Part shown: positions 8,808-17,281 of the stretch, piece after piece
How the letters are laid out: every line of letters begins with the position of its first letter
Numbering within the stretch: position 1 is the first letter of the stretch
Source: Thermohalobaculum sediminis
Lineage (GTDB): Bacteria > Pseudomonadota > Alphaproteobacteria > Rhodobacterales > Rhodobacteraceae
Assembly: GCF_023487995.1 (NCBI RefSeq)
Contig: NZ_JAMFKN010000014.1
Coordinates: 1 to 50,672 of the forward strand
Reading direction: 5' to 3'
Length of the DNA stretch: 50,672 bases
The notes under the pieces: model-generated
What the model saw: only the letters and a program-made list of their open reading frames with translations
Databases searched by the model: none
Told to the model about the DNA's origin: nothing
Program-made: the position numbers and the translations under genes

Positions 8808-10926
8808 GCGCGAGCGGCTGGGCCTGCGGCTCAGGATCTTCCTGTTCTTCGCGCTCATCGTCTGCCTCTCGGCGGTCGCGATCGGCGCCGGCACCTGGGC
8901 CGCGGCCGTGCGGCTCGGGCCCGAGGCGCTGCCGCATCTCGTGCTGACCGGCGGCAGCGCCTGGTTCGTGATCGCGCTCGCGGCGCTGCTGATCTGGCAG
9001 AAGTTCGACGAGAACGTCGCCCGCCCCATCGTCGCGCTGAGCCACGAACTCGAGCGCGAGAGCACGGCGACCGCCGCCCGAGCCGGAGTGAACACCGCGC
9101 CCGCGCGCTATCTCGGCGCGCTGGGCCCGGCCATCGAGCGCGCGACCGGCGCGCTGAGCGAGGAGCGGGCCGCGACCGCGGCGCGGATCGCGGCCGCGAC
9201 GCGCGAGGCCGAAACCGCGAAGGCCCGACTGGAGAGCGTCCTGAGCGAGCTCAAGCAGGCCGTCATCATCTGCAACCGTGAGCATCTCATCCTGCTCTAC
9301 AACACCGAGGCCGTGCGCCTGCTGGGCGTGCCCGAGACGGTGGGCCTTGGCCGCCCGCTCTCGACCCTGATGCGCGACGAGCCGATCCGGCACGCGCTCG
9401 AACGGGTCGAGGCGCGCTACCGTGCCGGCCGGCATCTCGCCCATCCAGACGGGCTCTCGATCGCCGTTCTGACCACCACGGCTACGGGCGAGCGGACTCT
9501 GGCGGGCCGGCTCGGGCTCATCGTGGACGGCACCGGCGGCGAGGTGTCGGGCTTTGCCATCTCGCTTGGCGACGTGACGCAGCAGATCGAGGCGGCGAGC
9601 GCGCGCGACCGGCTGATCTGGGACATGATCGACACCCTGACGCCACCGCTCGCGGCCCTCGCGGCAATGGGCGAGATCCTCGTCGCGCCGGGCGCCCCGG
9701 AGGGCGAGGCGCGCGCGGCCTTCGACGCCGCGGTCGCGGCCGAGAGCCACCGCGCTGCCGAGGCGATCGCCACGATGGCCGAGCGCCATGCGGGCCTGCG
9801 CAGCGGCGTCTGGCCGATGGAGGACACCTATTCGCCGACGCTATTTGCCTGCGTCGTCGGCCGCCTGCCGATGTCGCTGCAGGGCCGCGTGCGCGTCGAG
9901 GGCGAGGGCCTCTGGCTGCATGCGGAAACCTACAGCATCGTCGAGCTGCTCGCGCATGTGCTCAAGCGCCTGATGCCCGGCACCGGCGCGGTCGCGCTCG
10001 CCGCCGAGCGGCGCGGCGGCAATGTCGCGGTCGATCTTCTGTGGGGGGGCGAGCCCGTGAGCCTCGCGACGCTCGAAGCCTGGCTCGCCGAGCCGCTCGA
10101 CCACGCGCTCGGCCACCTCACCGGGCGCGACGTGCTGGCGCGTCACCGTACCGGCTTCCTGCCCAACCGCGCGCCTGACGGGCGCGTGCGGCTGCGGCTG
10201 CCGCTGCGCGCGCCGATCCACGACCATGAGGGCGCGCCGGCCATGCCGCTGCCAAGGCGGCCCGAGTTCTACGACTTCGACCTGATGAACCGGGCGCTGC
10301 CCGCCGATCTTGCCGGTCAGGACCTGCGCCATCTGAGCTACGTCGTGTTCGACACCGAGACGACCGGCCTCAACCCCTCGCAGGGCGACCGGATCGTCCA
10401 GATCGCGGGGGTGCGGATCGTCAATGGCCGCCTCCTGCGAGGCGAGGTGTTCGACGAGCTGGTCAACCCGGGGCGGCCGATCCCGGCGGCCTCGACCCGG
10501 ATCCATCACATCACCGATGCCATGGTCGCGAATCGGCCGCCGGTCGAGCCGGTTCTGCGCCGGTTCCACGCCTTCGCCAGGGGCGCTGTGCTGATCGCTC
10601 ACAACGCGGCCTTCGACATGCGCTTCCTCGGGCTGCGGCAGGCCGAGGCCGGGGTTCGGTTCGACCACCCCGTGCTGGATACCGTCCTTCTTTCGGCGCT
10701 GATCAGCGACCCGACGGCCGAGCATACGCTCGATGCGCTTGCCGAACGCTTCGGCGTGACGCTGCTGCCCGAGGAGCGGCACACGGCGCTGGGCGATTCG
10801 ATCGCGACGGCGATGGTCTTCCTGCGGATGCTGGATCTTCTGGCCGCGCGCGGCATCCGCACGCTGGCCGAGGCGCAGGAGGCCTCGGACACCATGGTCG
10901 CGCTGAGGCGCCGGCAGAGCTATTGA
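8800..10926 (+). CDS. Membrane PAS sensor fused to DEDDh 3'-5' exonuclease
   Basis: A 708-residue fusion. Two membrane helices (about 11-35 and 45-68) are followed by an HAMP/coiled-coil stretch (to about 142), a PAS domain (about 143-255), a DHp-like segment and a degenerate ATPase-like region (about 330-440). Where kinases have SHELRTPL this protein has DTLTPPL, so the phosphoacceptor histidine is replaced by D278, and clear N and G boxes are missing. The C-terminal third is an intact DnaQ-like exonuclease: D518 and E520 in FDTETTGL, D606 in HNAAFDMRF, H661 and D666 in HTALGD. Exonucleases next to ActP-type genes are known from other proteobacteria, but their role is unclear. Likely substrates are nucleic acid or small oligonucleotide signals; the latter is inference. 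Confidence 0.93.
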   Translation: MAERERLGLRLRIFLFFALIVCLSAVAIGAGTWAAAVRLGPEALPHLVLTGGSAWFVIALAALLIWQKFDENVARPIVALSHELERESTATAARAGVNTAPARYLGALGPAIERATGALSEERAATAARIAAATREAETAKARLESVLSELKQAVIICNREHLILLYNTEAVRLLGVPETVGLGRPLSTLMRDEPIRHALERVEARYRAGRHLAHPDGLSIAVLTTTATGERTLAGRLGLIVDGTGGEVSGFAISLGDVTQQIEAASARDRLIWDMIDTLTPPLAALAAMGEILVAPGAPEGEARAAFDAAVAAESHRAAEAIATMAERHAGLRSGVWPMEDTYSPTLFACVVGRLPMSLQGRVRVEGEGLWLHAETYSIVELLAHVLKRLMPGTGAVALAAERRGGNVAVDLLWGGEPVSLATLEAWLAEPLDHALGHLTGRDVLARHRTGFLPNRAPDGRVRLRLPLRAPIHDHEGAPAMPLPRRPEFYDFDLMNRALPADLAGQDLRHLSYVVFDTETTGLNPSQGDRIVQIAGVRIVNGRLLRGEVFDELVNPGRPIPAASTRIHHITDAMVANRPPVEPVLRRFHAFARGAVLIAHNAAFDMRFLGLRQAEAGVRFDHPVLDTVLLSALISDPTAEHTLDALAERFGVTLLPEERHTALGDSIATAMVFLRMLDLLAARGIRTLAEAQEASDTMVALRRRQSY

Positions 10927-10935
10927 GCGCGCGGC

Positions 10936-11589
10936 TCAGCGCATCGGGTCGAGCGTCACGCTCGGCGCGCCGCAGTCGCGCGCCGAGCGGCCGAGGCAGG
11001 CGCGTGGCGAAAGGTCGGGATCGAGACAGATCCGCACCTCGCGGAAGCGCCCGTCGCGGCAGGTCACCGTGACCATGTCTGGCGTGAGGCCCGGATTGGC
11101 CTCGATGAAGGCCGCCTCGATCACCTTCGGGTCTATGCTCACCCGGCGCCCCAGGCGCCGCAGGGCTTCGGGGCGCGCGACCTGCTCCCAGGCCCGGCGC
11201 GACAGCGCGAAGTACTCGGTGGGCTCGAGCCCGGTGCAGCGCCCGTGCTTGCGCCACTGATGCCAGGCGAGTCCGGCCGAGCCCATGATGTCCGCCATCG
11301 CCGCCGTCTCGTGCCGCGCGGGATCGCGTGCGGTGCCGCGACAGAATTCGGGCCAGCCCTCGCCCTGCTGGGGCCAGAGCCCGTGCAGGGTGAAGCCGAT
11401 CTCCTCGCGCGGGTCACACTGGGGCGCGCCGCGCGCATCCCCCTCGGCCGCGCACCAGCCGGCGTTCCACGACAGGGCCAGCACGTAGTGGTCGAACGCG
11501 CCCGCCCGGTCCTGCGCCGCGACCCGCCCGCAGGTCAGACCCGCGACCGCCGACAGCGCCAGGATCAGGCCGCCAATCCGTCCACGCAT
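10936..11589 (-). CDS. Ribonuclease T2 family, secreted
   Basis: A 217-residue protein with an N-terminal signal peptide (about 1-25, ending near RVAAQ). Both active-site segments of the T2 family are present: FTLHGLWPQ and HQWRKHGRC, which carry the catalytic histidines. Several cysteines support disulfide-stabilised periplasmic or extracellular location. It should cut single-stranded RNA through a 2',3'-cyclic intermediate, probably for nutrient scavenging. It converges with the sensor-exonuclease gene with only 9 bases between the stops. The start chosen gives a proper signal peptide; the longer open frame upstream is antisense to trcR. Confidence 0.93.
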   Translation of the reverse strand: MRGRIGGLILALSAVAGLTCGRVAAQDRAGAFDHYVLALSWNAGWCAAEGDARGAPQCDPREEIGFTLHGLWPQQGEGWPEFCRGTARDPARHETAAMADIMGSAGLAWHQWRKHGRCTGLEPTEYFALSRRAWEQVARPEALRRLGRRVSIDPKVIEAAFIEANPGLTPDMVTVTCRDGRFREVRICLDPDLSPRACLGRSARDCGAPSVTLDPMR

Positions 11590-11751
11590 CGCCCGATACC
11601 GCTTTATTTTCGCCTCTGCGGCGACTATATAGCGCCCTTGGAATTTCCTCGAAACCGTCAGACGCGCCCCCGCGCCCGGTTCTCGGAGCGCCGGCGGAGC
11701 CGTTTTCCGAAGGCCCGTTCCGACGGCGAGAGACCAGAAGGAGAGAGACCC

Positions 11752-12510
11752 ATGTCCGACCTGCCGCTGATGCCCAAGGCGACCGCCGTCTGGCTCGTCG
11801 ACAATACGACGCTGACTTTCCGCCAGATCGCCGACTTCTGCGGGATGCACGAGCTCGAGGTGGCGGGCATCGCGGACGGCGAAGTGGCGCAGGGTATCAA
11901 GGGGTTCGACCCCGTCGCCAACCACCAGCTCACCGCCGAGGAGATCGCCCGCTGTGAAGCCGACCCGATCGCCCGGCTGCGGATGGTGAGGCGCGAGATC
12001 GCGCCCCCCGTGAAGCGCAAGGGGCCGCGCTACACCCCTGTCTCGAAGCGCCAGGACCGCCCGGCGGCGATCGCCTGGCTGGTGCGCTATCACCCCGAGC
12101 TCGAGGACAGTCAGATCGGCAAGCTGATCGGCACCACCAAGCCGACGATCCAGTCGATCCGCGACAAGTCCCATTGGAACTATGCCAACCTCCAGCCCGT
12201 CGATCCCGTGGCGCTGGGCCTCTGCCGGCAGACCGAGCTCGACGAGGCGGTGAAGAAGGCCGCCGAGAAGCGCGCGAAGTCGAAGGAGCACGTGCCCTCG
12301 GCCGAGGAGCGCATGAGCCTCATGTCGACCGACGAGTCGCTGGGCGCGCCCGAGGAACCGGCGCTGCCCTCGGCCGTGCGGGGCTTCGAGAACTTCAGCC
12401 TCGACGATCCCCGCGGCCCCCAGGAGGACGAGGACGACAGCGGCTATGGCGGCAATGTCGACCCCGACTCGCTCTTCAACCTGCCGCGCCGGGGCAAGGA
12501 CGAGGACTGA
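11752..12510 (+). CDS. trcR: DUF1013 cell-cycle regulator TrcR
   Basis: A 252-residue protein of the DUF1013 family, called TrcR in alphaproteobacteria. The N-terminal half is a conserved helix-turn-helix-like region (LTFRQIADFCGMHELEV, then GIKGFDPVANHQLT), and a second HTH-like stretch occurs at DSQIGKLIGTTKPTIQSI. The C-terminal 60 residues are acidic and probably disordered, ending in LPRRGKDED. AAGGAG precedes the ATG. It is divergent from the RNase T2 gene, with about 160 bases between them containing an AT-rich patch near 11600-11650 that may hold promoters. The family is nearly restricted to alphaproteobacteria. Confidence 0.9.
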   Translation: MSDLPLMPKATAVWLVDNTTLTFRQIADFCGMHELEVAGIADGEVAQGIKGFDPVANHQLTAEEIARCEADPIARLRMVRREIAPPVKRKGPRYTPVSKRQDRPAAIAWLVRYHPELEDSQIGKLIGTTKPTIQSIRDKSHWNYANLQPVDPVALGLCRQTELDEAVKKAAEKRAKSKEHVPSAEERMSLMSTDESLGAPEEPALPSAVRGFENFSLDDPRGPQEDEDDSGYGGNVDPDSLFNLPRRGKDED

Positions 12511-12532
12511 CCGCGCGGCTCGCCCGGCCTCG

Positions 12533-13333
12533 TCAGCGCACCGGCGAGGCCAGCGGGTCTAGCACCGTGCGCCCGCCATCGACGGCGATGATCTGACCGG
12601 TGATGAAGCTCGCGCGGTCCGAGGCAAGGAACAGCGCGGTCTCGGCCACGTCGTCGGCATCGCCGATCCGGCCCAGCGGTGTCACGCGGACCATCTCGGC
12701 CCTGAGATTCGCGCGCTCGCGCAGCGTCTCTCGCAGCCGCTCGGACATCACGGCGCCCAGCGCGACCCCGTTCACCCGGATGCCATGCCGCGCCAGATCG
12801 GCCGCCATCGAGCGCGTGAGCTGGTCTAGCGCCGCGCATGACACCGAATAGGCGATCAGTTCGGGCACCGTGCGCCGGGCCGCGATCGACGAGACGTTGA
12901 TGATCGCGCCCGCGAAATCCTCGTCCTCGCCGGACTGGGCGATCATCCGCTTTGCCACGGCCTGGCTGAGCAGGAAGGCCGAGGTCACGTTGGTCTCGAG
13001 CGCCGCCGCGAAGTCGTCGGCCTTGAGGTCCTCGAACGCTCCCGGGCGCGTGGCGCGTGGCTCGTTCACGAGGATGTCGATGCGCTCGAAGGCGTCGATC
13101 GTCGCGGCGGTGAGGTTGGCCGCCCCCAGCCTGTCAGGCCGTCCGAGATGAAATCGGGCAAAGCGGTCGGTCACGTCGGAGATGGCGGCGCAGCTCTCCT
13201 CCAGCGCCTCGACATCGGCATCGGCCAGCATGACGTCGGCGCCCGCCTCGGCCAGCCGCCGCGCGATCGCGCGCCCCACGGCGCCGCCGGCTCCGGTCAC
13301 GATGGCCGCGCGGCCGTGAAGTTCGTCGCCCAT
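12533..13333 (-). CDS. SDR-family protein with altered catalytic motif
   Basis: A 266-residue classical-type short-chain dehydrogenase fold. The glycine motif TGAGGAVG (from residue 13) for NAD(P) binding is intact, as is the serine in NVSS and Y162. The family's YxxxK motif, however, reads YSVSC, with cysteine (C166) instead of the catalytic lysine, and the NNAG motif reads NEPR. Lysine to TGC needs several base changes, so a single sequencing error is unlikely. The rest of the fold, including the C-terminal VDGG motif, is well kept, so the gene appears under selection. It may have an unusual mechanism or a non-catalytic, nucleotide-sensing role. It is divergent from the acyl-CoA ligase gene. 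Confidence 0.88.
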   Translation of the reverse strand: MGDELHGRAAIVTGAGGAVGRAIARRLAEAGADVMLADADVEALEESCAAISDVTDRFARFHLGRPDRLGAANLTAATIDAFERIDILVNEPRATRPGAFEDLKADDFAAALETNVTSAFLLSQAVAKRMIAQSGEDEDFAGAIINVSSIAARRTVPELIAYSVSCAALDQLTRSMAADLARHGIRVNGVALGAVMSERLRETLRERANLRAEMVRVTPLGRIGDADDVAETALFLASDRASFITGQIIAVDGGRTVLDPLASPVR

Positions 13334-13493
13334 GCTCCCGCTCCCCGCGGCGGTTTCCGTCAGCGCGGCACAGTCGCCCGCGGCCCCGCCGTTGTCGACC
13401 CAAAACTGATGCGGCCCGCCCGGGTTTGACAAACCCCCGCGTCGGCGGCAACGCTTGACCCAAACGCAGATCCTGATCCGGGAGACCCCGCCC

Positions 13494-15173
13494 TTGAGCG
13501 ACCCCGAGACCGATCCCTCAGGCGCCCGGGCACCCGGTGGCGCCGCTGGCCCGCGCAGCTTCGACGACGGCCTCGAGCGGCGGCCCGCGAACTTCCAGCC
13601 GCTCACGCCGCTGAGCCAGCTTGCCCGCGCGGCCAGCGTCTTCCCCGAGCGGACGGCCATCATCCATGGCGAGCAGCGCGTCGATTACGGGACATTCCAT
13701 GCCCGCGCGCGGCGGCTTGCCTCGGCGCTCCGGCGCTCGGGCATCGGGCCCGGGGACGTGGTGTCGGCGGTGCTGCTCAACACGCCGCCGATGCTCGAGG
13801 CGCATTACGGCGTGCCGATGGCGGGGGCGGTGCTGAACGCGATCAACACCCGGCTCGATGCCGCGGGGATCGCCTTCATCCTCGACCACTGCCACGCCAA
13901 GATCGTGCTGGTGGATGCCGAACTCGCGCCGACCCTCGCGGATGCGCTGGCGCACATGGTGATGCCGAAGCCGCTGGTGGTCGAGTATGTCGATCCCACC
14001 GCCGGGACCGTCTCGACCCATATGGGCATCGATTACGAGCGCTTCCTCGCCGAGGGCGACCCGGCCTTCGAGTGGCAGATGCCGGGCGACGAGTGGGACG
14101 CGATCTCGCTCAACTACACCTCCGGCACCACGGGCGATCCCAAGGGCGTGGTCTATCACCACCGGGGTGCCGCGCTGCTGGCGATGGGCAACATCGTGCA
14201 TGCGGCGCTGGCCGAGCCGCTGGTCTACCTCTGGACCCTGCCGATGTTCCACTGCAACGGCTGGTGCTTCCCGTGGTCGGTCTCGGTCGTCGGTGGCACG
14301 CATGTCTGCCTGCGGCAGGTCCGCGCCGGGCCGATCTACCGCGCCATCGCCGAGCACGGGGTGAACCTGATGTGCGGGGCGCCGATCGTGATGCAGGTGC
14401 TGCTGAACGCGACCGAGGAGGAACGGGCGCCGTTCGATCACCGCGTGCGCTTCTGGACCGCGGCCGCGCCCCCGCCCGAGGCGGTGCTTGCGGCGATGGC
14501 GGACGCCGGCTTCGAGGTCACCCATGTCTATGGTCTGACCGAGGTTTATGGCCCCGCCGTGGTCAACGAGTGGAAGGCCGAGTGGGACGCCCTCCCCGCC
14601 CCCGAGCGGGCGGCGAAGAAGGCGCGGCAGGGGGTGCGCTATGGCGTGCTCGAGGGGCTCGACGTGCTCGACCCCGAGACGATGGAGCCGGTGCCCCCCG
14701 ATGGCGCGACGCTGGGCGAGGTGATGTTCCGCGGCAATGTCGTCTCGAAGGGCTATTACCGCAACCCCGAGGCCACCGGGAAGGCCTTCGCGGGCGGCTG
14801 GTTCCGCTCGGGCGACCTCGCGGTCAAGCATGCTGACGGCTACATCCAGCTCAAGGACCGCTCGAAGGACATCATCATCTCGGGCGGCGAGAACATCTCG
14901 TCGATCGAGGTCGAGGACGTGCTCTACAAGCACCCCGCCGTGGGCTTCGTGGCGGTGGTGGCCAAGCCCGACCCGAAATGGGGCGAGACGCCCCTCGCCT
15001 TCGTCGAGCTGCGGCCGGGACGGAGCGCCAACGCAGCGGAGATCATCGCCTTCGCCCGCGCCCATCTCGCCCATTTCAAATGCCCGCGCGAGGTCGTGTT
15101 CCGCGAGCTGCCCAAGACCTCGACCGGCAAGATCCAGAAGTTCGAATTGCGGCGCATGGCGCGGGAAGGTTGA
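13494..15173 (+). CDS. Acyl-CoA synthetase (AMP-forming)
   Basis: A member of the ANL adenylating family that should activate a medium-chain or methylthio/aryl carboxylic acid to its CoA ester. No ATG fits; the TTG at 13494 has GGGAG 9 bases upstream (about 559 residues), while a TTG at 13455 would add 13. Motifs: P-loop YTSGTTGDPKGV, the MFHCNGWCFPW segment, YGLTEVYGP, SGDLA, and C-terminal STGKIQKFELR with the adenylation lysine. The MFHCNGW type is shared with DmdB-like methylmercaptopropionate-CoA ligases and related fatty-acid ligases; substrate cannot be decided here. Divergent from the SDR gene across a 160-base spacer. Confidence 0.9.
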   Translation: MSDPETDPSGARAPGGAAGPRSFDDGLERRPANFQPLTPLSQLARAASVFPERTAIIHGEQRVDYGTFHARARRLASALRRSGIGPGDVVSAVLLNTPPMLEAHYGVPMAGAVLNAINTRLDAAGIAFILDHCHAKIVLVDAELAPTLADALAHMVMPKPLVVEYVDPTAGTVSTHMGIDYERFLAEGDPAFEWQMPGDEWDAISLNYTSGTTGDPKGVVYHHRGAALLAMGNIVHAALAEPLVYLWTLPMFHCNGWCFPWSVSVVGGTHVCLRQVRAGPIYRAIAEHGVNLMCGAPIVMQVLLNATEEERAPFDHRVRFWTAAAPPPEAVLAAMADAGFEVTHVYGLTEVYGPAVVNEWKAEWDALPAPERAAKKARQGVRYGVLEGLDVLDPETMEPVPPDGATLGEVMFRGNVVSKGYYRNPEATGKAFAGGWFRSGDLAVKHADGYIQLKDRSKDIIISGGENISSIEVEDVLYKHPAVGFVAVVAKPDPKWGETPLAFVELRPGRSANAAEIIAFARAHLAHFKCPREVVFRELPKTSTGKIQKFELRRMAREG

Positions 15174-15343
15174 GGCGCTCACGCAGGGAAGCGTGGTCCG
15201 ACAGGTGATCGAAGCTGGAAATAGGACTCGCGTGACGTGAGCGCGCACCGCCTGCGCGGGGCGGCGCATCTTCCGGGTCGCCCCGTCGTCGCGCCGGGGC
15301 TAGGCCTTGGGCAAATCCGGACGCGAGCCTTGCGGAGACCGAC

Positions 15344-15799
15344 ATGCCGACAGCCACGCTCGACACCCCCGTCGGCCGCCTCGCGATCGAGGAGGCGGGG
15401 GGCGCTCTGGTCCGCGCCTTCTGGGCCGAGCGCGCGGTGACCTGCGACACGCCGCTGCTCGCCGAGGCCCGCGCGCAGCTCGCCGCCTATTTCGACGGGC
15501 GGCTGCGCGACTTCAACCTGCCGCTCGCGCCCGCCGCCGATGCGTTCCATGCGGCGGTTCGCGAGGCGATGCTGGCGATCCCTTATGGCGAGACCCGCAG
15601 CTATGGCGAGATCGCCAAGGCGCTCGGCACCTACGGCCAGCCGGTGGGAGCGGCCTGCGGCGCCAATCCGCTGCCGGTGATCTTACCATGCCATCGGGTT
15701 CTTTCAGCCACCGGGCTCGGCGGCTATTCCGGCCGGGGAGGGGTCGAGACGAAGATCGCGCTCCTCAAGCTGGAAGGCGGCTATCCGTTGCTGATCTGA
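15344..15799 (+). CDS. ogt: Methylated-DNA-protein cysteine methyltransferase
   Basis: A 151-residue DNA repair protein that removes alkyl groups from O6-alkylguanine by transfer to its own cysteine. The active-site LPCHRVL (C116) and the helix-turn-helix region IPYGETRSYGEIAKAL are clear. The N-terminal domain is short, as in Ogt-type enzymes without an Ada domain. The last 19 bases overlap the 3' end of the convergent DUF2459 gene. Its own promoter probably lies in the 170-base spacer behind the acyl-CoA ligase gene, but none stands out. Confidence 0.93.
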   Translation: MPTATLDTPVGRLAIEEAGGALVRAFWAERAVTCDTPLLAEARAQLAAYFDGRLRDFNLPLAPAADAFHAAVREAMLAIPYGETRSYGEIAKALGTYGQPVGAACGANPLPVILPCHRVLSATGLGGYSGRGGVETKIALLKLEGGYPLLI

Positions 15800-16464
15800 G
15801 AGGCCGACACCCTTGCCTGCGCGTCGAGCGCGGCTTGCAGCCGTGTCGTCAGGTCCCGGGCGCTGACGATGCCCGCAGGCGCGATGTCCACGCCGCCCTC
15901 GCGCAGCATCCGCGCGGTCCAGGTGTTGCAGGTGCTGAACATGTGGAAGCGGCCACGGGCGGGGTAGAAGCCGCTCACCGCGGCAAGGCCCGGGCCGAGG
16001 GCCGCGGCCCGACCGCCCGCGGGGCGCTCGAAATCACCGGCGATGGCGGCGATCAGGGCGTGGAAGCCGCGCTCGGTCAGGGGCACGCGCAGCACCTCGC
16101 CAGATCCCGAACCGGGATCGGGCGGATGGGCGCGGGCCGCGACATGCATCACCGCCGGGGTGGGAAGAAAGGCCGCGTCGAGCGCAAGGCCAACGGTGGC
16201 CACGGGCGCCGGGTAGTAGGCGCGGTCACCCCAGCCGAAGGTGAGATGGGCGGAGCCGGGGAAATCCTCGGCCTCGGGCATCAGGCCCGTCGCGAGGATG
16301 GCACCGCGCGGGATCACGATGCCGCTGTGCCAGCCATCGCTGACGACGAGCACCTCGCGGACGCGCGGCCCAGTGTCGTCGCGCGCGGCGGGGGCCGTGG
16401 TGCAGGCGGCGAGGAGAAGTAACCCAAGCAAGAGCGAGAGGCCGCCCGGCAGGTGGGTTCTCAT
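15781..16464 (-). CDS. DUF2459 lipoprotein
   Basis: A 227-residue protein with a lipoprotein signal (hydrophobic run then LLLAACTT), so it is probably anchored to a membrane facing the periplasm. Conserved DUF2459 features are visible: SDGWHSGIVIP, HLTFGWGDRAYYPAP and the STCNTWTARML segment with a cysteine. The WHSG histidine and the downstream cysteine hint at a papain-like or NlpC/P60-like fold, but activity is unproven and this is inference. The 3' end overlaps ogt by 19 bases tail to tail. Confidence 0.87.
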   Translation of the reverse strand: MRTHLPGGLSLLLGLLLLAACTTAPAARDDTGPRVREVLVVSDGWHSGIVIPRGAILATGLMPEAEDFPGSAHLTFGWGDRAYYPAPVATVGLALDAAFLPTPAVMHVAARAHPPDPGSGSGEVLRVPLTERGFHALIAAIAGDFERPAGGRAAALGPGLAAVSGFYPARGRFHMFSTCNTWTARMLREGGVDIAPAGIVSARDLTTRLQAALDAQARVSASQISNG

Positions 16465-16615
16465 CGCCCGGCTGCGGCATCGCCCGGCGCGTCACAGTTC
16501 TGGACGGCGGTCGCGCGGGGCTGCCGCGATGGGTGCGCGGCTGGCCCGGCCCTCCGCCGCCACACCCTGAAGGTCATGGGCGCCGTCAACGCGGCATGGC
16601 TTGCTGCATCCCGCC

Positions 16616-17200
16616 TCACACGTAGCCCAACGCCTTCATCGTCTTCTTGAGCTTGTCGAGGGCGACCTTCTCGTTCTTCTTGCCGTCGCCCTTGGTGTGG
16701 GCGTTCATCGGCAGCGAGTTCTCGACATTGCCGACCTTCCACAGGATGTTGTCGGGATGCTGGCTGTCGCCCTTCTTGAGGGTCAGGTTCTTCTTGAAGA
16801 AATCGTTGTCCTTCTTGAGCTTGACCAGCAGCTTGGCGGCGTCCTCCGAGCTCGAGAGGCTCTTGAAGCCGACATCGTTCACGCCGGCCTTCTCCGAGCC
16901 CTTGATGTCGACATCCATGCGGCACGCGCGCTCGCCGTTGACGTAGACGTCCATCTTGTGGGTTCCGGGGTAGTCGTCGGGGTCGCTGGGCAGACCGGTC
17001 AGCTTGACGTCGGCCTTGATCGCCTTCTGCGCCAGCTCGCGATCCTTGATCATGCCGCGCATGTCCTTCCAGATCCCGTCGCTCTGGCGGCGCGGGTCGT
17101 GGTCGCAGAACGTGGTCTTGTTTGCCCAGTTGGCCTTGATGTCGGCCGCCGTGAAGGCGTCCTTGCCCTTGGTCTTGATTTCGAGCTTCAGATCGCCCAT
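16616..17200 (-). CDS. Lysine-rich protein of unknown function
   Basis: A 194-residue protein starting MGDLKLEIKTKGKDAF. I do not recognise the family. By my count it has 32 lysines and only 6 arginines, opposite to the arginine-rich neighbours, and few alanine runs. The N-terminal half looks like alternating beta strands (KLEIK, ADVKLTGLP, KMDVYVNGE, RMDVDIKG); the C-terminal half is helical and basic and ends near KKTMKALGYV. There is no signal peptide or membrane helix. Two cysteines are not in a metal motif. It stands alone, next to pyc on the same strand but upstream and downstream spacers are long enough for separate transcription. It may be a recently acquired gene. Confidence 0.75.
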   Translation of the reverse strand: MGDLKLEIKTKGKDAFTAADIKANWANKTTFCDHDPRRQSDGIWKDMRGMIKDRELAQKAIKADVKLTGLPSDPDDYPGTHKMDVYVNGERACRMDVDIKGSEKAGVNDVGFKSLSSSEDAAKLLVKLKKDNDFFKKNLTLKKGDSQHPDNILWKVGNVENSLPMNAHTKGDGKKNEKVALDKLKKTMKALGYV

Positions 17201-17281
17201 CGACGCGTCCCCACTTTTGCAGCGGAAAACCCCGCGAGCCGAAGGGTCAGTGCGCGCACCGCGCCTGTCAAGCGGCACTGC

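Noticed and set aside
12836-12838. Sequencing error as the cause of lysine-to-cysteine in the SDR
   Set aside because: AAG or AAA to TGC needs several changes in one codon, and the NNAG motif is altered too, so an error is unlikely.
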